Of a DNA stretch of 64,000 nt, positions 27,185-34,766 are shown piece by piece. Position 1 is the first letter of the stretch; every line of letters begins with the position of its first letter. Both the position numbers and the translations under genes were made by a program. Origin of the DNA: Stakelama flava (lineage in GTDB: Bacteria > Pseudomonadota > Alphaproteobacteria > Sphingomonadales > Sphingomonadaceae); the NCBI RefSeq assembly GCF_019351405.1, contig NZ_JAHWZX010000001.1, forward strand, positions 1 to 64,000. The letters are read 5' to 3'. The notes under the pieces were generated by a model. The model saw nothing but the letters and a program-made list of their open reading frames with translations. It had not been told where the DNA came from and did no database searches.

Positions 27185-30100
27185 GCCGTCATCTCCGGTG
27201 CGATCCGCCAGATGCGATAGGGTTCATCGGGCGCGATGCGAATATGCTGGGTCTTGCCGTGCCAGGTGAAACGGTGGCCCTCGGCCAGGTCCTCCACTGC
27301 GACGCCGGCATCGTCCGACAGGCCGAACTTCCACAACGGCACTTCGAAATCGCATTCGTGCACATGGTGCGGATCCAGATTGACCATCACCATGATCATC
27401 GACCCGCCATCAGCCGCGGGTTTTGCATACCAGATGATATTGTCGTCATATGCCGGATGGAATTGCGTGTTGAGATGGGTCTGCAATGCCGGATAGGCGC
27501 GCCGCAGCCGATTGAGCGTCGTGATGTCGGCGATGATATTGCCCGGCGCTTCGTAATCGCGCGGCCGGATTTCGTACTTTTCGCTGTCGAGATATTCTTC
27601 CTTGCCCGGCGCGAGCGGCGCGCTTTCGCACAGTTCGAACCCCGAATAGACGCCGAACAGTCCCGAGAGGGTCGCGGCCAGCACTGCCCGAATACGAAAA
27701 CCCGCCCTTCCCGAATTTTGTAGGAAAGATGGATTGATATCTGGCGTGTTGACGAAGAAATGCGGCCGGTAGAATTCCTTGGGCGCGGTCGTCGTCAGTT
27801 CGGTAATATATTCGATCAGGTCATGCTTCGTATCGCGCCATGTGAAATAGGTGTAGCTTTGCGAAAATCCCACCTTGGCAAGGCGATACATCATTGTCGG
27901 CCGGGTGAACGCCTCGGCAAGGAAGATCACGTCGGGATGCTCCGCGCGGACTTCGGCAATCATCCATTCCCAGAACGGCAGCGGCTTGGTGTGCGGATTG
28001 TCGACGCGAAACGTCTTTACGCCGTGATCGACCCATAGCAGCACAACATCGCGAAGCGCGATCCACAGAGCGGGAACCGCATCCGGGCCGTAGAAGTCGA
28101 CATTGACGATGTCCTGGTATTTCTTGGGCGGGTTTTCAGCATATTTCATGCTGCCGTCGGGCCGCCATGCAAACCAGCCGGGATGTTCCTTCAACCAGGG
28201 ATGATCGGGGGCGCACTGGATCGCGAAGTCGAGCGCGATCTCCAACCCATGTTCATGCGCGACGGCGATCAGGCGGTCGAAATCCTCGAAACTGCCGAGT
28301 TCGGGGTGGATCGCATCATGGCCGCCATATTCGCTGCCGATCGCATAGGGGCTTCCCGGATCATCGGGTCCGGGCGTCAGCGTGTTGTTCGGCCCCTTGC
28401 GGTTCGTCTTGCCGATCGGATGAATCGGCGGGAAATATAATGTGTCGAACCCCATGTCGCGGATAGCGGGCAACCGGTCGAGGACATCGACAAAGGTGCC
28501 GTGCCGCGCCTTGTCGTCGGTCATCGAACGGGGAAAGAGTTCGTACCAGCTTGAAAAACGCGCCGCGAGCCGTTCGGCATCGAGCCGCTGCTCCGGCGAG
28601 GAATGCGTGTGCGGCCGGTCATCGGCCTGATCCATCAGCCGCGCGGTTTCATGATCAAGCAGCAGTTCCGCCTGACTGTCGGCGTCCACCTGCTCGATCC
28701 GCTCGACCAGTGCCTGCAATTCTTTACCAAGCGCTGCCGGCGCGCGTTCCGCAGCACCGCCTATCAGCGCCAACCCCTCACTATAATCCACCGGCTGCGC
28801 AACGCCTGCGATCAGCTTTTTACGGAAATCGCGCGTGAACCCGCTGAACCGGTCGAGCCATCCCACGACACGGAACACATGCGCGCCCAATCGATCGGGC
28901 ACAAAGGTCGCCCGCCACCGATCGTTGCCCAGCGCGTCCATGCGAACCCGCCGCCATTCACTTTCGTCAGCGCCGCGCCATTGCAATTCGGCTGCAAGTT
29001 GCTCGTGCCCGTCGGCAAAGACATCCGCTTCAACCGTCACCAGATCGCCGACCACGCGCTTCACCACAAAATCGCCGCCCTCGACACGCGGCGTCACCGC
29101 GTCGATTACCAGCCGAGGCCAAGTCCTCGCTGCCATGGCATCGCCGCGCGCCGCCGCCGAGGGGGTGATCGCCGAGGTCGCATGCGCGCGCAACAGACAT
29201 GCCTCTCCCGCACGCAGCGTTGACGAAGCCTCGCCGCCGTCCGATCCAGTGAAGGTCCCCGAAAAGCCGCCAGCCGATTGCAGCAGCGCCGCCGCAGCGG
29301 GAATCGGCTGGTCCGATTGCGCATTGCAGACCAATCCGACAATGGACGTACCCGCCTGACGAGGGTCACTGCTTTCGGCACGCACCAGCACGGTTATCGC
29401 GTCGCCCGGCGCACTCGCCTGACGCAACGCGCCGCGTATGGGCGAAACGGTGTCGAACGCCGAGAACGCGCCGCGCACTGCTCTCAACCGGGTATCGCTT
29501 TCAGTCCATTCGATCGGGATAATCGCACCATCCGCCGCGATCGGCAGCAGCGTGAGCGCAGCTTCCGCCCGGGGGTGGTCAGAGGAAAACTCGGCAATCA
29601 ACGGCGCGGCCTCGCGAAGCGCCTCGACCTCTTCTACCATCCAGGAAGCACTCAGATCCCACCACCCATAGGAACTGACAAGCGCGTCAAGTCCCGCATG
29701 TGCAAGCCGGACACCGCCCTGCCGGTCTGCCATCGGCCCAGCGATCAGCGACACGCCACGGTCCGCCATGGCAGACGAAAGCCGCTCAATCAGCGCCACA
29801 CTAACCCTTTCGGCTGCGCTTAGCCGAAATCCGCGCGCACCAGCGGCGATAAACGCATCGAGCCGCTCGATAATCGCTTCGCCAAGCAGGTCTGCCGTGT
29901 CGGGTACGCGCAAACGGGCAAGCGCCTCCCCCGTCGCTGGCATCGCTCGGCGCGGATCGACGATGGCGCCCGCCCCCGCCGTCCGGCGAATCGCGAACAA
30001 TTCAGGGTGCGATTGTACCAGCGAGTGATCGAGCGGAAAGCGCGTCGGATCGACATCGATCATCACCGCAGGGACCCGCTCTGCAACACCGCTCAGCTGG

Positions 30101-30339
30101 TCGATCAACGTCCTGGCCTCGTCGCCAAACAGCGAAATTCGCTCGCCAAGAAGGATCGCTTGCGCGCCCGATGCCTCGACCACTTTTTCAAAACGCTCAC
30201 CGTCGATCGCGAACGACGGCGCTGAGACAATGCGTTGGGGAAAGGAAGGCAATATCGGCTCCCGATTGGCTGATGCGAAAAGATTGGGGGGACGCGTCGG
30301 GGCTCTCTCCGCCCGGCGCGAGCGCGGAAGGCCGGTCAA
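27181..30339 (-). CDS. glgE: Alpha-1,4-glucan:maltose-1-phosphate maltosyltransferase with extra N-terminal domain
   Basis: A 1052-residue GH13_3 enzyme that extends alpha-1,4-glucan with maltosyl units from maltose-1-phosphate. The family core begins with DUF3416 near residue 405 (WPRLVIDAVTPRVEGGDF). The barrel follows: YFPPIHPIGKTNRKGPNN, VDHGVKTFRVDNPHTKPLPF (nucleophile Asp near 778) and VIFLAEAFTRP (acid Glu). The first 400 residues are an added, degenerate GH13-like domain: GARGFRLSAAE occupies the place of the GFRxD motif with Ser for the nucleophile Asp, so catalysis there is unlikely. Ordinary actinobacterial GlgE is about 660-700 residues. It is coupled by ATGA to the DUF2934 gene and to treS/mak. 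Confidence 0.95.
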   Translation of the reverse strand: MTGLPRSRRAERAPTRPPNLFASANREPILPSFPQRIVSAPSFAIDGERFEKVVEASGAQAILLGERISLFGDEARTLIDQLSGVAERVPAVMIDVDPTRFPLDHSLVQSHPELFAIRRTAGAGAIVDPRRAMPATGEALARLRVPDTADLLGEAIIERLDAFIAAGARGFRLSAAERVSVALIERLSSAMADRGVSLIAGPMADRQGGVRLAHAGLDALVSSYGWWDLSASWMVEEVEALREAAPLIAEFSSDHPRAEAALTLLPIAADGAIIPIEWTESDTRLRAVRGAFSAFDTVSPIRGALRQASAPGDAITVLVRAESSDPRQAGTSIVGLVCNAQSDQPIPAAAALLQSAGGFSGTFTGSDGGEASSTLRAGEACLLRAHATSAITPSAAARGDAMAARTWPRLVIDAVTPRVEGGDFVVKRVVGDLVTVEADVFADGHEQLAAELQWRGADESEWRRVRMDALGNDRWRATFVPDRLGAHVFRVVGWLDRFSGFTRDFRKKLIAGVAQPVDYSEGLALIGGAAERAPAALGKELQALVERIEQVDADSQAELLLDHETARLMDQADDRPHTHSSPEQRLDAERLAARFSSWYELFPRSMTDDKARHGTFVDVLDRLPAIRDMGFDTLYFPPIHPIGKTNRKGPNNTLTPGPDDPGSPYAIGSEYGGHDAIHPELGSFEDFDRLIAVAHEHGLEIALDFAIQCAPDHPWLKEHPGWFAWRPDGSMKYAENPPKKYQDIVNVDFYGPDAVPALWIALRDVVLLWVDHGVKTFRVDNPHTKPLPFWEWMIAEVRAEHPDVIFLAEAFTRPTMMYRLAKVGFSQSYTYFTWRDTKHDLIEYITELTTTAPKEFYRPHFFVNTPDINPSFLQNSGRAGFRIRAVLAATLSGLFGVYSGFELCESAPLAPGKEEYLDSEKYEIRPRDYEAPGNIIADITTLNRLRRAYPALQTHLNTQFHPAYDDNIIWYAKPAADGGSMIMVMVNLDPHHVHECDFEVPLWKFGLSDDAGVAVEDLAEGHRFTWHGKTQHIRIAPDEPYRIWRIAPEMTA

Positions 30340-30620
30340 TCCTTCGTCTGGACGCGCGTTTTACGTTTCGGCGCGGCTGTGGTGGCGGGCTTGGATGTTG
30401 CCGCCTTTTTATGTGCAGATTTCGCCTTTACGGGCTTCGCCGGCGCTTCGGGGGCACGCGATTTCGGCGGGGATTTCGCACCCTTGGCAACCGCATTCTC
30501 GAATTCAGCTCGCGCTTTCGCCCAATGCTCTTCGGATCGGCCGTGTGGTTCGCCTTCTTCCTGCCAGATGGCATAGGCCCGGTCACGGATACGCTGTTCC
30601 AGTTCGTCGCCTTGCGTCAT
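30336..30620 (-). CDS. DUF2934 domain protein heading the glucan operon
   Basis: A 94-residue protein. The N-terminal 40 residues are a DUF2934 unit (RIRDRAYAIWQEEGEPHGRS and EEHWAKARAE). The rest is a Lys/Ala/Pro-rich disordered tail (AKPVKAKSAHKKAATSKP) that resembles histone-H1-like tails, so nucleic-acid or polyanion binding is possible. GAGGGG precedes the ATG. Its stop overlaps the glgE ATG, making it the first gene of the operon. No function is established for the domain; being first and coupled suggests a regulatory or accessory role in glucan metabolism. Confidence 0.82.
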   Translation of the reverse strand: MTQGDELEQRIRDRAYAIWQEEGEPHGRSEEHWAKARAEFENAVAKGAKSPPKSRAPEAPAKPVKAKSAHKKAATSKPATTAAPKRKTRVQTKD

Positions 30621-30647
30621 CTACCCCTCGCCTTCATCGATCGCTGC

Positions 30648-30680
30648 ATGTCGCCGGGTCGAAAATCCATCCGGCGACAT
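30648..30680 (-). promoter_or_regulatory. Perfect 10-bp inverted repeat upstream of the glucan operon
   Basis: ATGTCGCCGG at 30648-30657 is the exact reverse complement of CCGGCGACAT at 30671-30680, with a 13-base spacer. It ends 28 bp before the DUF2934 ATG, inside the divergent spacer facing the carbonic anhydrase gene. No T-run follows on the minus strand, so it is not a standard terminator. It may be a repressor operator or a leader hairpin; which of the two is not decidable by reading. Confidence 0.5.
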
Positions 30681-30840
30681 CAGATCAATGCGCCGCGCGG
30701 CAAAAGGTGCCGTGCCGATCGGCGGCGTGCGCTATTTTTTGCTTATGACAACCGCACTTGCCGCCCGCACGGCGCAGCGCGACAACGGCGCGACAGGATT
30801 TGTCGGGGAAACCTCCGCCGCAGGAATGAGGAGAAGATTG

Positions 30841-31377
30841 ATGCCGCTCTACGAACTCGAAGGACAATGCCCCGTCCTCGCGGAAAACGCGTGGGTCGCG
30901 CCAAGCGCCGACCTGATCGGCGATGTCCGACTGGGCGACAGCGCAAGCGTGTGGTTCGGCGCGTGCATCCGCGGGGACAATACCCCGATGATTATCGGGG
31001 CGCGCACCAATATTCAGGAAAGCGCGATGCTTCATTCGGATGCGGGCGTCCCGCTCACGCTGGGCGAGGACTGCACGGTGGGCCATCATGCCGTCCTTCA
31101 TGGCTGTACGCTGCACGACCGGGTGCTGGTGGGCATGGGCGCGATCATCCTGAACCATGCCGTCATCCCGCATGACTGCATTATCGGCGCGGGCGCGCTG
31201 GTGACCGAGGGCAAGACGTTCGAACCGGGCAGCCTGATCCTCGGCAGTCCCGCGCGCGCGGTGAAGAAGCTGGACGACAATGCCGCCACGATGCTCAAAC
31301 TGTCCGCCGCGCATTATGTCGAAAAGGCGCGAAAATGTGCGACGGGGCTGAAACGCATCGACTGGACAGCGCAATAG
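30841..31377 (+). CDS. Gamma-class carbonic anhydrase family protein (left-handed beta-helix)
   Basis: A 178-residue hexapeptide-repeat protein of the YrdA/PaaY/CaiE group. The start MPLYELEGQCPVL at 30841 has AGGAG eight bases upstream; an upstream in-frame ATG would add 50 unrelated residues. The zinc-site histidines fit at H65 (SAMLHSD), H82 and H87 (VGHHAVLHGC), and NIQESAMLH is the usual motif. Whether it hydrates CO2 or acts on another substrate such as a thioester cannot be told. It is divergent from the glucan operon and followed 20 bp later by a flavin monooxygenase gene, probably co-transcribed. Confidence 0.9.
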   Translation: MPLYELEGQCPVLAENAWVAPSADLIGDVRLGDSASVWFGACIRGDNTPMIIGARTNIQESAMLHSDAGVPLTLGEDCTVGHHAVLHGCTLHDRVLVGMGAIILNHAVIPHDCIIGAGALVTEGKTFEPGSLILGSPARAVKKLDDNAATMLKLSAAHYVEKARKCATGLKRIDWTAQ

Positions 31378-31397
31378 GTTTCGGTAAGAAACGCATT

Positions 31398-32357
31398 ATG
31401 GCCCTTCCCCCGATCTTCGATACGCTTCGCCTTCCGGTCATTGCCTCGCCGATGTTCATCGTATCGGGGCCTGAACTGGTAATCGCCCAGTGCAAGGCAG
31501 GCATTGTCGGCTCTTTTCCGGCGCTAAACGCCCGGCCGCAAAGCCAGCTCGACGAATGGCTTCACCGGATTACCGAAGAACTGTCGCAGTGGAACCGCGA
31601 CAATCCTGACAGGCCGGCGGCGCCCTTCGCGGTCAATCAGATCGTTCACCGCTCCAACGACCGGCTTCAGGCGGATATGGAAACCTGCGCCAAATGGCAG
31701 GTGCCTATCGTCATCACCTCGCTCGGCGCGCGCGAAGAAGTCAATCAGGCGGTGCATGGTTGGGGCGGCATTACCCTGCACGACGTCATCAACGACAAAT
31801 TCGCGCACAAGGCGGTTGAAAAGGGCGCCGATGGCCTGATCCTCGTCGCGGCCGGGGCGGGCGGACATGCGGGCAAGCTGAACCCGCTCGCCTTTGTTCA
31901 GGAAGTGCGCGCCTGGTTCGACGGGCCGATTATCCTGTCGGGCGCGATCGGCAATGGCGGCGCGGTACTGGCCGCGCGAGCGATGGGCGCGGACCTTGCC
32001 TATATGGGGTCGGTCTTCATTGCGGCGGAGGAGGCCAATGCCACGCCCGATTACAAACAGGGCATTGTCGAAGGCCATGCCGACGATATCGTCTACACGA
32101 ACCTGTTCACCGGCGTGCACGGCAATTACCTCCGTTCCTCGATCGAGAAAGCGGGGCTTGATCCCGACCATCTTCCCGAAAGCGATCCCAGCAAGATGGA
32201 TTTCGGGTCGGGCGGCAATTCCGCCAAAAAGGCGTGGCGCGACATCTGGGGAGCCGGACAGGGTATCGGCCTGATCGAAAAGGTTTCGCCCGTCGCCGAT
32301 ATGGTCGCCAAGCTGGAAACCGAATATCGCGCTGCCCAGACGCGGATCGCCAGCTGA
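31398..32357 (+). CDS. Nitronate monooxygenase family flavoprotein
   Basis: A 319-residue FMN-dependent TIM-barrel protein of the 2-nitropropane dioxygenase/NMO family, which oxidises alkyl nitronates such as propionate-3-nitronate. The phosphate-binding features are LILVAAGAGGHAGKLNP and the AIGNGGAVLAARAMGADLAYMG block; the N-terminal LRLPVIASPMFIVSGPELV is typical. The start is the ATG at 31398, and the 21 codons upstream in frame overlap the previous gene. It ends 10 bp from the convergent rcdA-like gene. Many relatives are only known as NAD(P)H:quinone reductases, so the exact reaction is uncertain. Confidence 0.87.
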   Translation: MALPPIFDTLRLPVIASPMFIVSGPELVIAQCKAGIVGSFPALNARPQSQLDEWLHRITEELSQWNRDNPDRPAAPFAVNQIVHRSNDRLQADMETCAKWQVPIVITSLGAREEVNQAVHGWGGITLHDVINDKFAHKAVEKGADGLILVAAGAGGHAGKLNPLAFVQEVRAWFDGPIILSGAIGNGGAVLAARAMGADLAYMGSVFIAAEEANATPDYKQGIVEGHADDIVYTNLFTGVHGNYLRSSIEKAGLDPDHLPESDPSKMDFGSGGNSAKKAWRDIWGAGQGIGLIEKVSPVADMVAKLETEYRAAQTRIAS

Positions 32358-32367
32358 TCGCCCTTGC

Positions 32368-32832
32368 TCAGAATGCGTGGTTGAGGCGGTCCATCATCGC
32401 GCGGGCCGGGCTTCGCATATTGTCCATTTCGCCAGCCTGTGCCGCATCTTGAATAGCGACCCGGCGATGCAAGTCCATGCTGGCGAACACCAGACGACGC
32501 GCGGTTTCGGGCATCCGGTACACCGCCTCCATGTCGCTCTGCGGTGCTGCACCCAGCCGCCGCGATGGATCAAGCGCGTCGCGTTCGGCCAGTTCGCCGA
32601 CCAGTACCGCGCGCTGGGTCAGCAGCCATGCGATGATGTGCATCAATCGCGTGGTGACTTTCAGCGATTCGCACGAAAACGTCACCCGCGCCATCGGGTC
32701 CAGACCGTGCCGCTCCTCCCTGCCGACCTCATCGAAATAGGCGCGCGCTTCATCGGCAAGCAGCATCGCCTCGGTATAGAGTGAATCGATCAGACGGCGG
32801 TGAATCCGCGCGGTCGCTTCCGGCTCGTGCAT
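32368..32832 (-). CDS. rcdA: DUF1465 family protein, RcdA-like CtrA-degradation adaptor
   Basis: A 154-residue helical protein matching the DUF1465 family, whose Caulobacter member RcdA helps deliver the cell-cycle regulator CtrA and other substrates to ClpXP. Recognisable stretches are LYTEAMLLADEARAYFDE, VTFSCESLKVTTRLMHIIAW and MPETARRLVFASMDLHRRVA. The start is the ATG at 32832 (MHEPEATARIH); the longer frame upstream is not supported. A short disordered N-terminus precedes the helices, as in RcdA. Regulation of CtrA in this organism is inferred from family knowledge. Confidence 0.85.
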   Translation of the reverse strand: MHEPEATARIHRRLIDSLYTEAMLLADEARAYFDEVGREERHGLDPMARVTFSCESLKVTTRLMHIIAWLLTQRAVLVGELAERDALDPSRRLGAAPQSDMEAVYRMPETARRLVFASMDLHRRVAIQDAAQAGEMDNMRSPARAMMDRLNHAF

Positions 32833-32917
32833 GCTATTTAATTGCCAGAACTGCGCGAAAAGCGGAACCGGTAAAATTGCGCAAAGGCGTCGCCGTCCCA
32901 AATCGGACCGGTTGCCG

Positions 32918-33115
32918 TCAGGCGATGATGTCGGGGATGATCTGATCCTCGATCATCGCGATATCATCGCGCAAACGCAGCTTCTGCCGCTTCAGCCGGG
33001 CGATGCGAAGTTGGTCGGGCGCGCCGGTGGCGACGATGGCGTCGATCGCTGCATCCAGATCGCGATGGGCGATACGAAGCTGCTCCAGCCGCCGACGCAA
33101 TTCCTCCTCACTCAC
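32918..33115 (-). CDS. YdcH family (DUF465) small coiled-coil protein
   Basis: A 65-residue protein, mostly one charged helix with EEELRRRLEQLRIAHRDLD and RIARLKRQKLRLRDDIAMIE, ending PDIIA, as in alphaproteobacterial YdcH proteins. I chose GTG at 33115 because related proteins start at the SEEEL residues; an ATG 20 codons earlier is possible but adds unrelated residues. It lies head to head with a second YdcH gene. The function of the family is not established. Confidence 0.8.
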   Translation of the reverse strand: MSEEELRRRLEQLRIAHRDLDAAIDAIVATGAPDQLRIARLKRQKLRLRDDIAMIEDQIIPDIIA

Positions 33116-33248
33116 CCTCGCAATCTCCCGGATGCATCTGGTAACCGTTTCTGCACGGATCATCGTGACGATCAATCTTGCCGCGCGACTTTCCTCGCGA
33201 AGCGTGGTTTAATCGATCCCCCAACTGGACGAAGGAGGGACTTTTACG

Positions 33249-33404
33249 ATGCAAAATCCGCACATTTCGTCGCTAGAGAGCAAGCATAGCGTACTGGATC
33301 GTCGCATTTCCGACGAGTCGCACCGGCCGATGCCGGACCAGCTTCTGCTGGCCGAGCTCAAACGTCAGAAATTGCGCGTGAAAGAGGAAATGGCGCGGTT
33401 CTGA
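33249..33404 (+). CDS. Second YdcH family (DUF465) small protein
   Basis: A 51-residue reading frame starting MQNPHISSLESKHSVLD and ending KLRVKEEMARF. It has a strong AAGGAGG ribosome site at proper distance. The central SLESKHSVLDRRISDE and the LKRQKLRVKEE tail match DUF465/YdcH, and LKRQKLR also occurs in the oppositely oriented neighbour at 32918-33115, from which it is separated by 133 bp containing both promoters. It is short but well supported by family match and ribosome site. Function unknown. Confidence 0.85.
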   Translation: MQNPHISSLESKHSVLDRRISDESHRPMPDQLLLAELKRQKLRVKEEMARF

Positions 33405-33441
33405 AACCCAGCGCCGGTTCCGGCATATCCGGCTGAAGCCG

Positions 33442-33819
33442 TCAGCTGTTGCGCAGCGGCGGTTTCACGTAAACCGGAGTGTGCGTTCCGCCACCGACGG
33501 GCTTTCGCGCCGCCTTCGGATCTATTTCGTTATCGAAGGCAACGCCGATCCGCCCATCGGTGGCCCAAGCAACGCTTCCCTGAACCCAGCCGATTCCGCG
33601 CACGTCGATTTCGACTTTCGCGCCGATGTTCAGCGGTTCGGCATATTCCGCCATCAATCCGCCGGCCGACAGGTTGCGCACGCGCACCTGAACCGGTTCG
33701 GAAAGGCCGGCGTGTCGCATCAGCGCCCGCAAAAGCAGGCTGTCACGCGCGGCATTGCGTTGCTGCGCGAAATCTTCCTGACTGAGGTCGACGAACGAAT
33801 CGCCGGAAATACGTTCCAT
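33442..33819 (-). CDS. PilZ domain protein
   Basis: A 125-residue single-domain protein. The c-di-GMP-binding signature is present: RNAAR (RxxxR) near residues 21-25 and NLSAGG (NxSxxG) near residue 50, followed by beta strands (AKVEIDVRGIGWVQGSVAWATDGRIGVAF). It is therefore likely to bind cyclic di-GMP and act as a receptor; the partner is unknown. Its ATG lies 80 bp after the dksA stop on the same strand, so co-transcription is possible. Confidence 0.86.
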   Translation of the reverse strand: MERISGDSFVDLSQEDFAQQRNAARDSLLLRALMRHAGLSEPVQVRVRNLSAGGLMAEYAEPLNIGAKVEIDVRGIGWVQGSVAWATDGRIGVAFDNEIDPKAARKPVGGGTHTPVYVKPPLRNS

Positions 33820-33899
33820 CGCGTTGCCCGAAACCAGTTTGTTTCTCCAGCTTCGCTGTTAGACCAGAAACCCTTGTCGAAATCGTTAACGCGCCGGTA

Positions 33900-34358
33900 T
33901 CAATCCTCGCGCGATACGCGTTCGTTGCGTTCGTGCCGTTCCTGCGCCTCGACCGTCATCGTCGCGATCGGTCGCGCTTCCAGCCGGCCGAGCGAGATGG
34001 GATCGCCGGTCACTTCGCAATACCCATATTCACCCTCTTCGATACGGCGAAGCGCGGCATCGATCTTCGCAATCAGCTTTCGCTGGCGATCGCGAGTCCG
34101 CAGTTCGATCGACCAGTCGGTTTCACTGGACGCTCGATCGGTCAAATCCGATTCGCGCAACGATTCCGACTGAAGCTGCGACAGGGTGTCCTGCGCCTCA
34201 CGATAGATCGCGTCTTTCCATGCAATGAGTTTGCGGCGGAAATAATCGAGTTGCCGGTCATTCATGAACGGTTCGTCGGCGCCGGGCCGATATCCGTCTT
34301 CCGCAGCGGTAAACACGGGTTTCGCGGATTCTTCGCGTTCGCCCAAAACGGTCGCCAT
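33900..34358 (-). CDS. dksA: RNA polymerase-binding transcription factor DksA
   Basis: A 152-residue DksA/TraR protein that binds the RNA polymerase secondary channel with ppGpp. The coiled-coil part is FRRKLIAWKDAIYREAQDTL, with the tip region LTDRASSETDWSIELRTRDR, then the zinc-finger region in its alphaproteobacterial one-cysteine form (GEYGYCEVTGDPISLGRLEARP). The start is the ATG at 34358 (MATVLGEREE), preceded by a GGAGAG site; the frame extends further upstream only because of GC bias. Confidence 0.93.
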   Translation of the reverse strand: MATVLGEREESAKPVFTAAEDGYRPGADEPFMNDRQLDYFRRKLIAWKDAIYREAQDTLSQLQSESLRESDLTDRASSETDWSIELRTRDRQRKLIAKIDAALRRIEEGEYGYCEVTGDPISLGRLEARPIATMTVEAQERHERNERVSRED

Positions 34359-34766
34359 AACAGCTCTCCAATCCGATCCGGGCCCCATTCCCGGGCACCA
34401 GCGGATCACCTTTGCCCGAGGCGGCCTATACTTGCGCAGGACCGGCTTCACAAGTTGCGATTTGTTTCGCCGGTCGTGGCTGGTCACGCTCGAATCACCG
34501 GCCATGGCCGAGCCGGCGAATCGGAACCACCGGAGGACTCGATCCAATTCGTCAATTATGATGGTTAAAATACGGGTTTATTTGTGTCGTGATGGGACAT
34601 TAACCATAATAGCGCTTATTTATACGCAGCAAAAATCGATAGCTATTTCTAAGGACTGGTTAATACTCTTGCGTATAAAGGGTTTGATTTGCACCTTGCG
34701 TGCTGACCAGCCGTGGACCGCTCCTACAGGGGCCGCAATTCGGCGCAACGGGAAGAGTGAGCGCGA
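34359..34766 (+). other. Long divergent intergenic region, AT-rich in its centre
   Basis: These 408 bases between dksA and the low-complexity surface-protein gene hold no gene that I can support. Bases 34550-34700 are clearly AT-rich (for example TTAACCATAATAGCG and GGTTAATACTCTTGCGTATAAAG), unlike the surrounding DNA, and probably hold the promoters of both flanking genes. I see no full CtrA, Fur or LexA box and no terminator hairpin in it. Confidence 0.5.

Noticed and set aside
34550..34700. CtrA box (TTAA-N7-TTAA) in the AT-rich spacer before the low-complexity gene
   Set aside because: Several TTAA half-sites are present but none has a second TTAA at the correct 7-base spacing.
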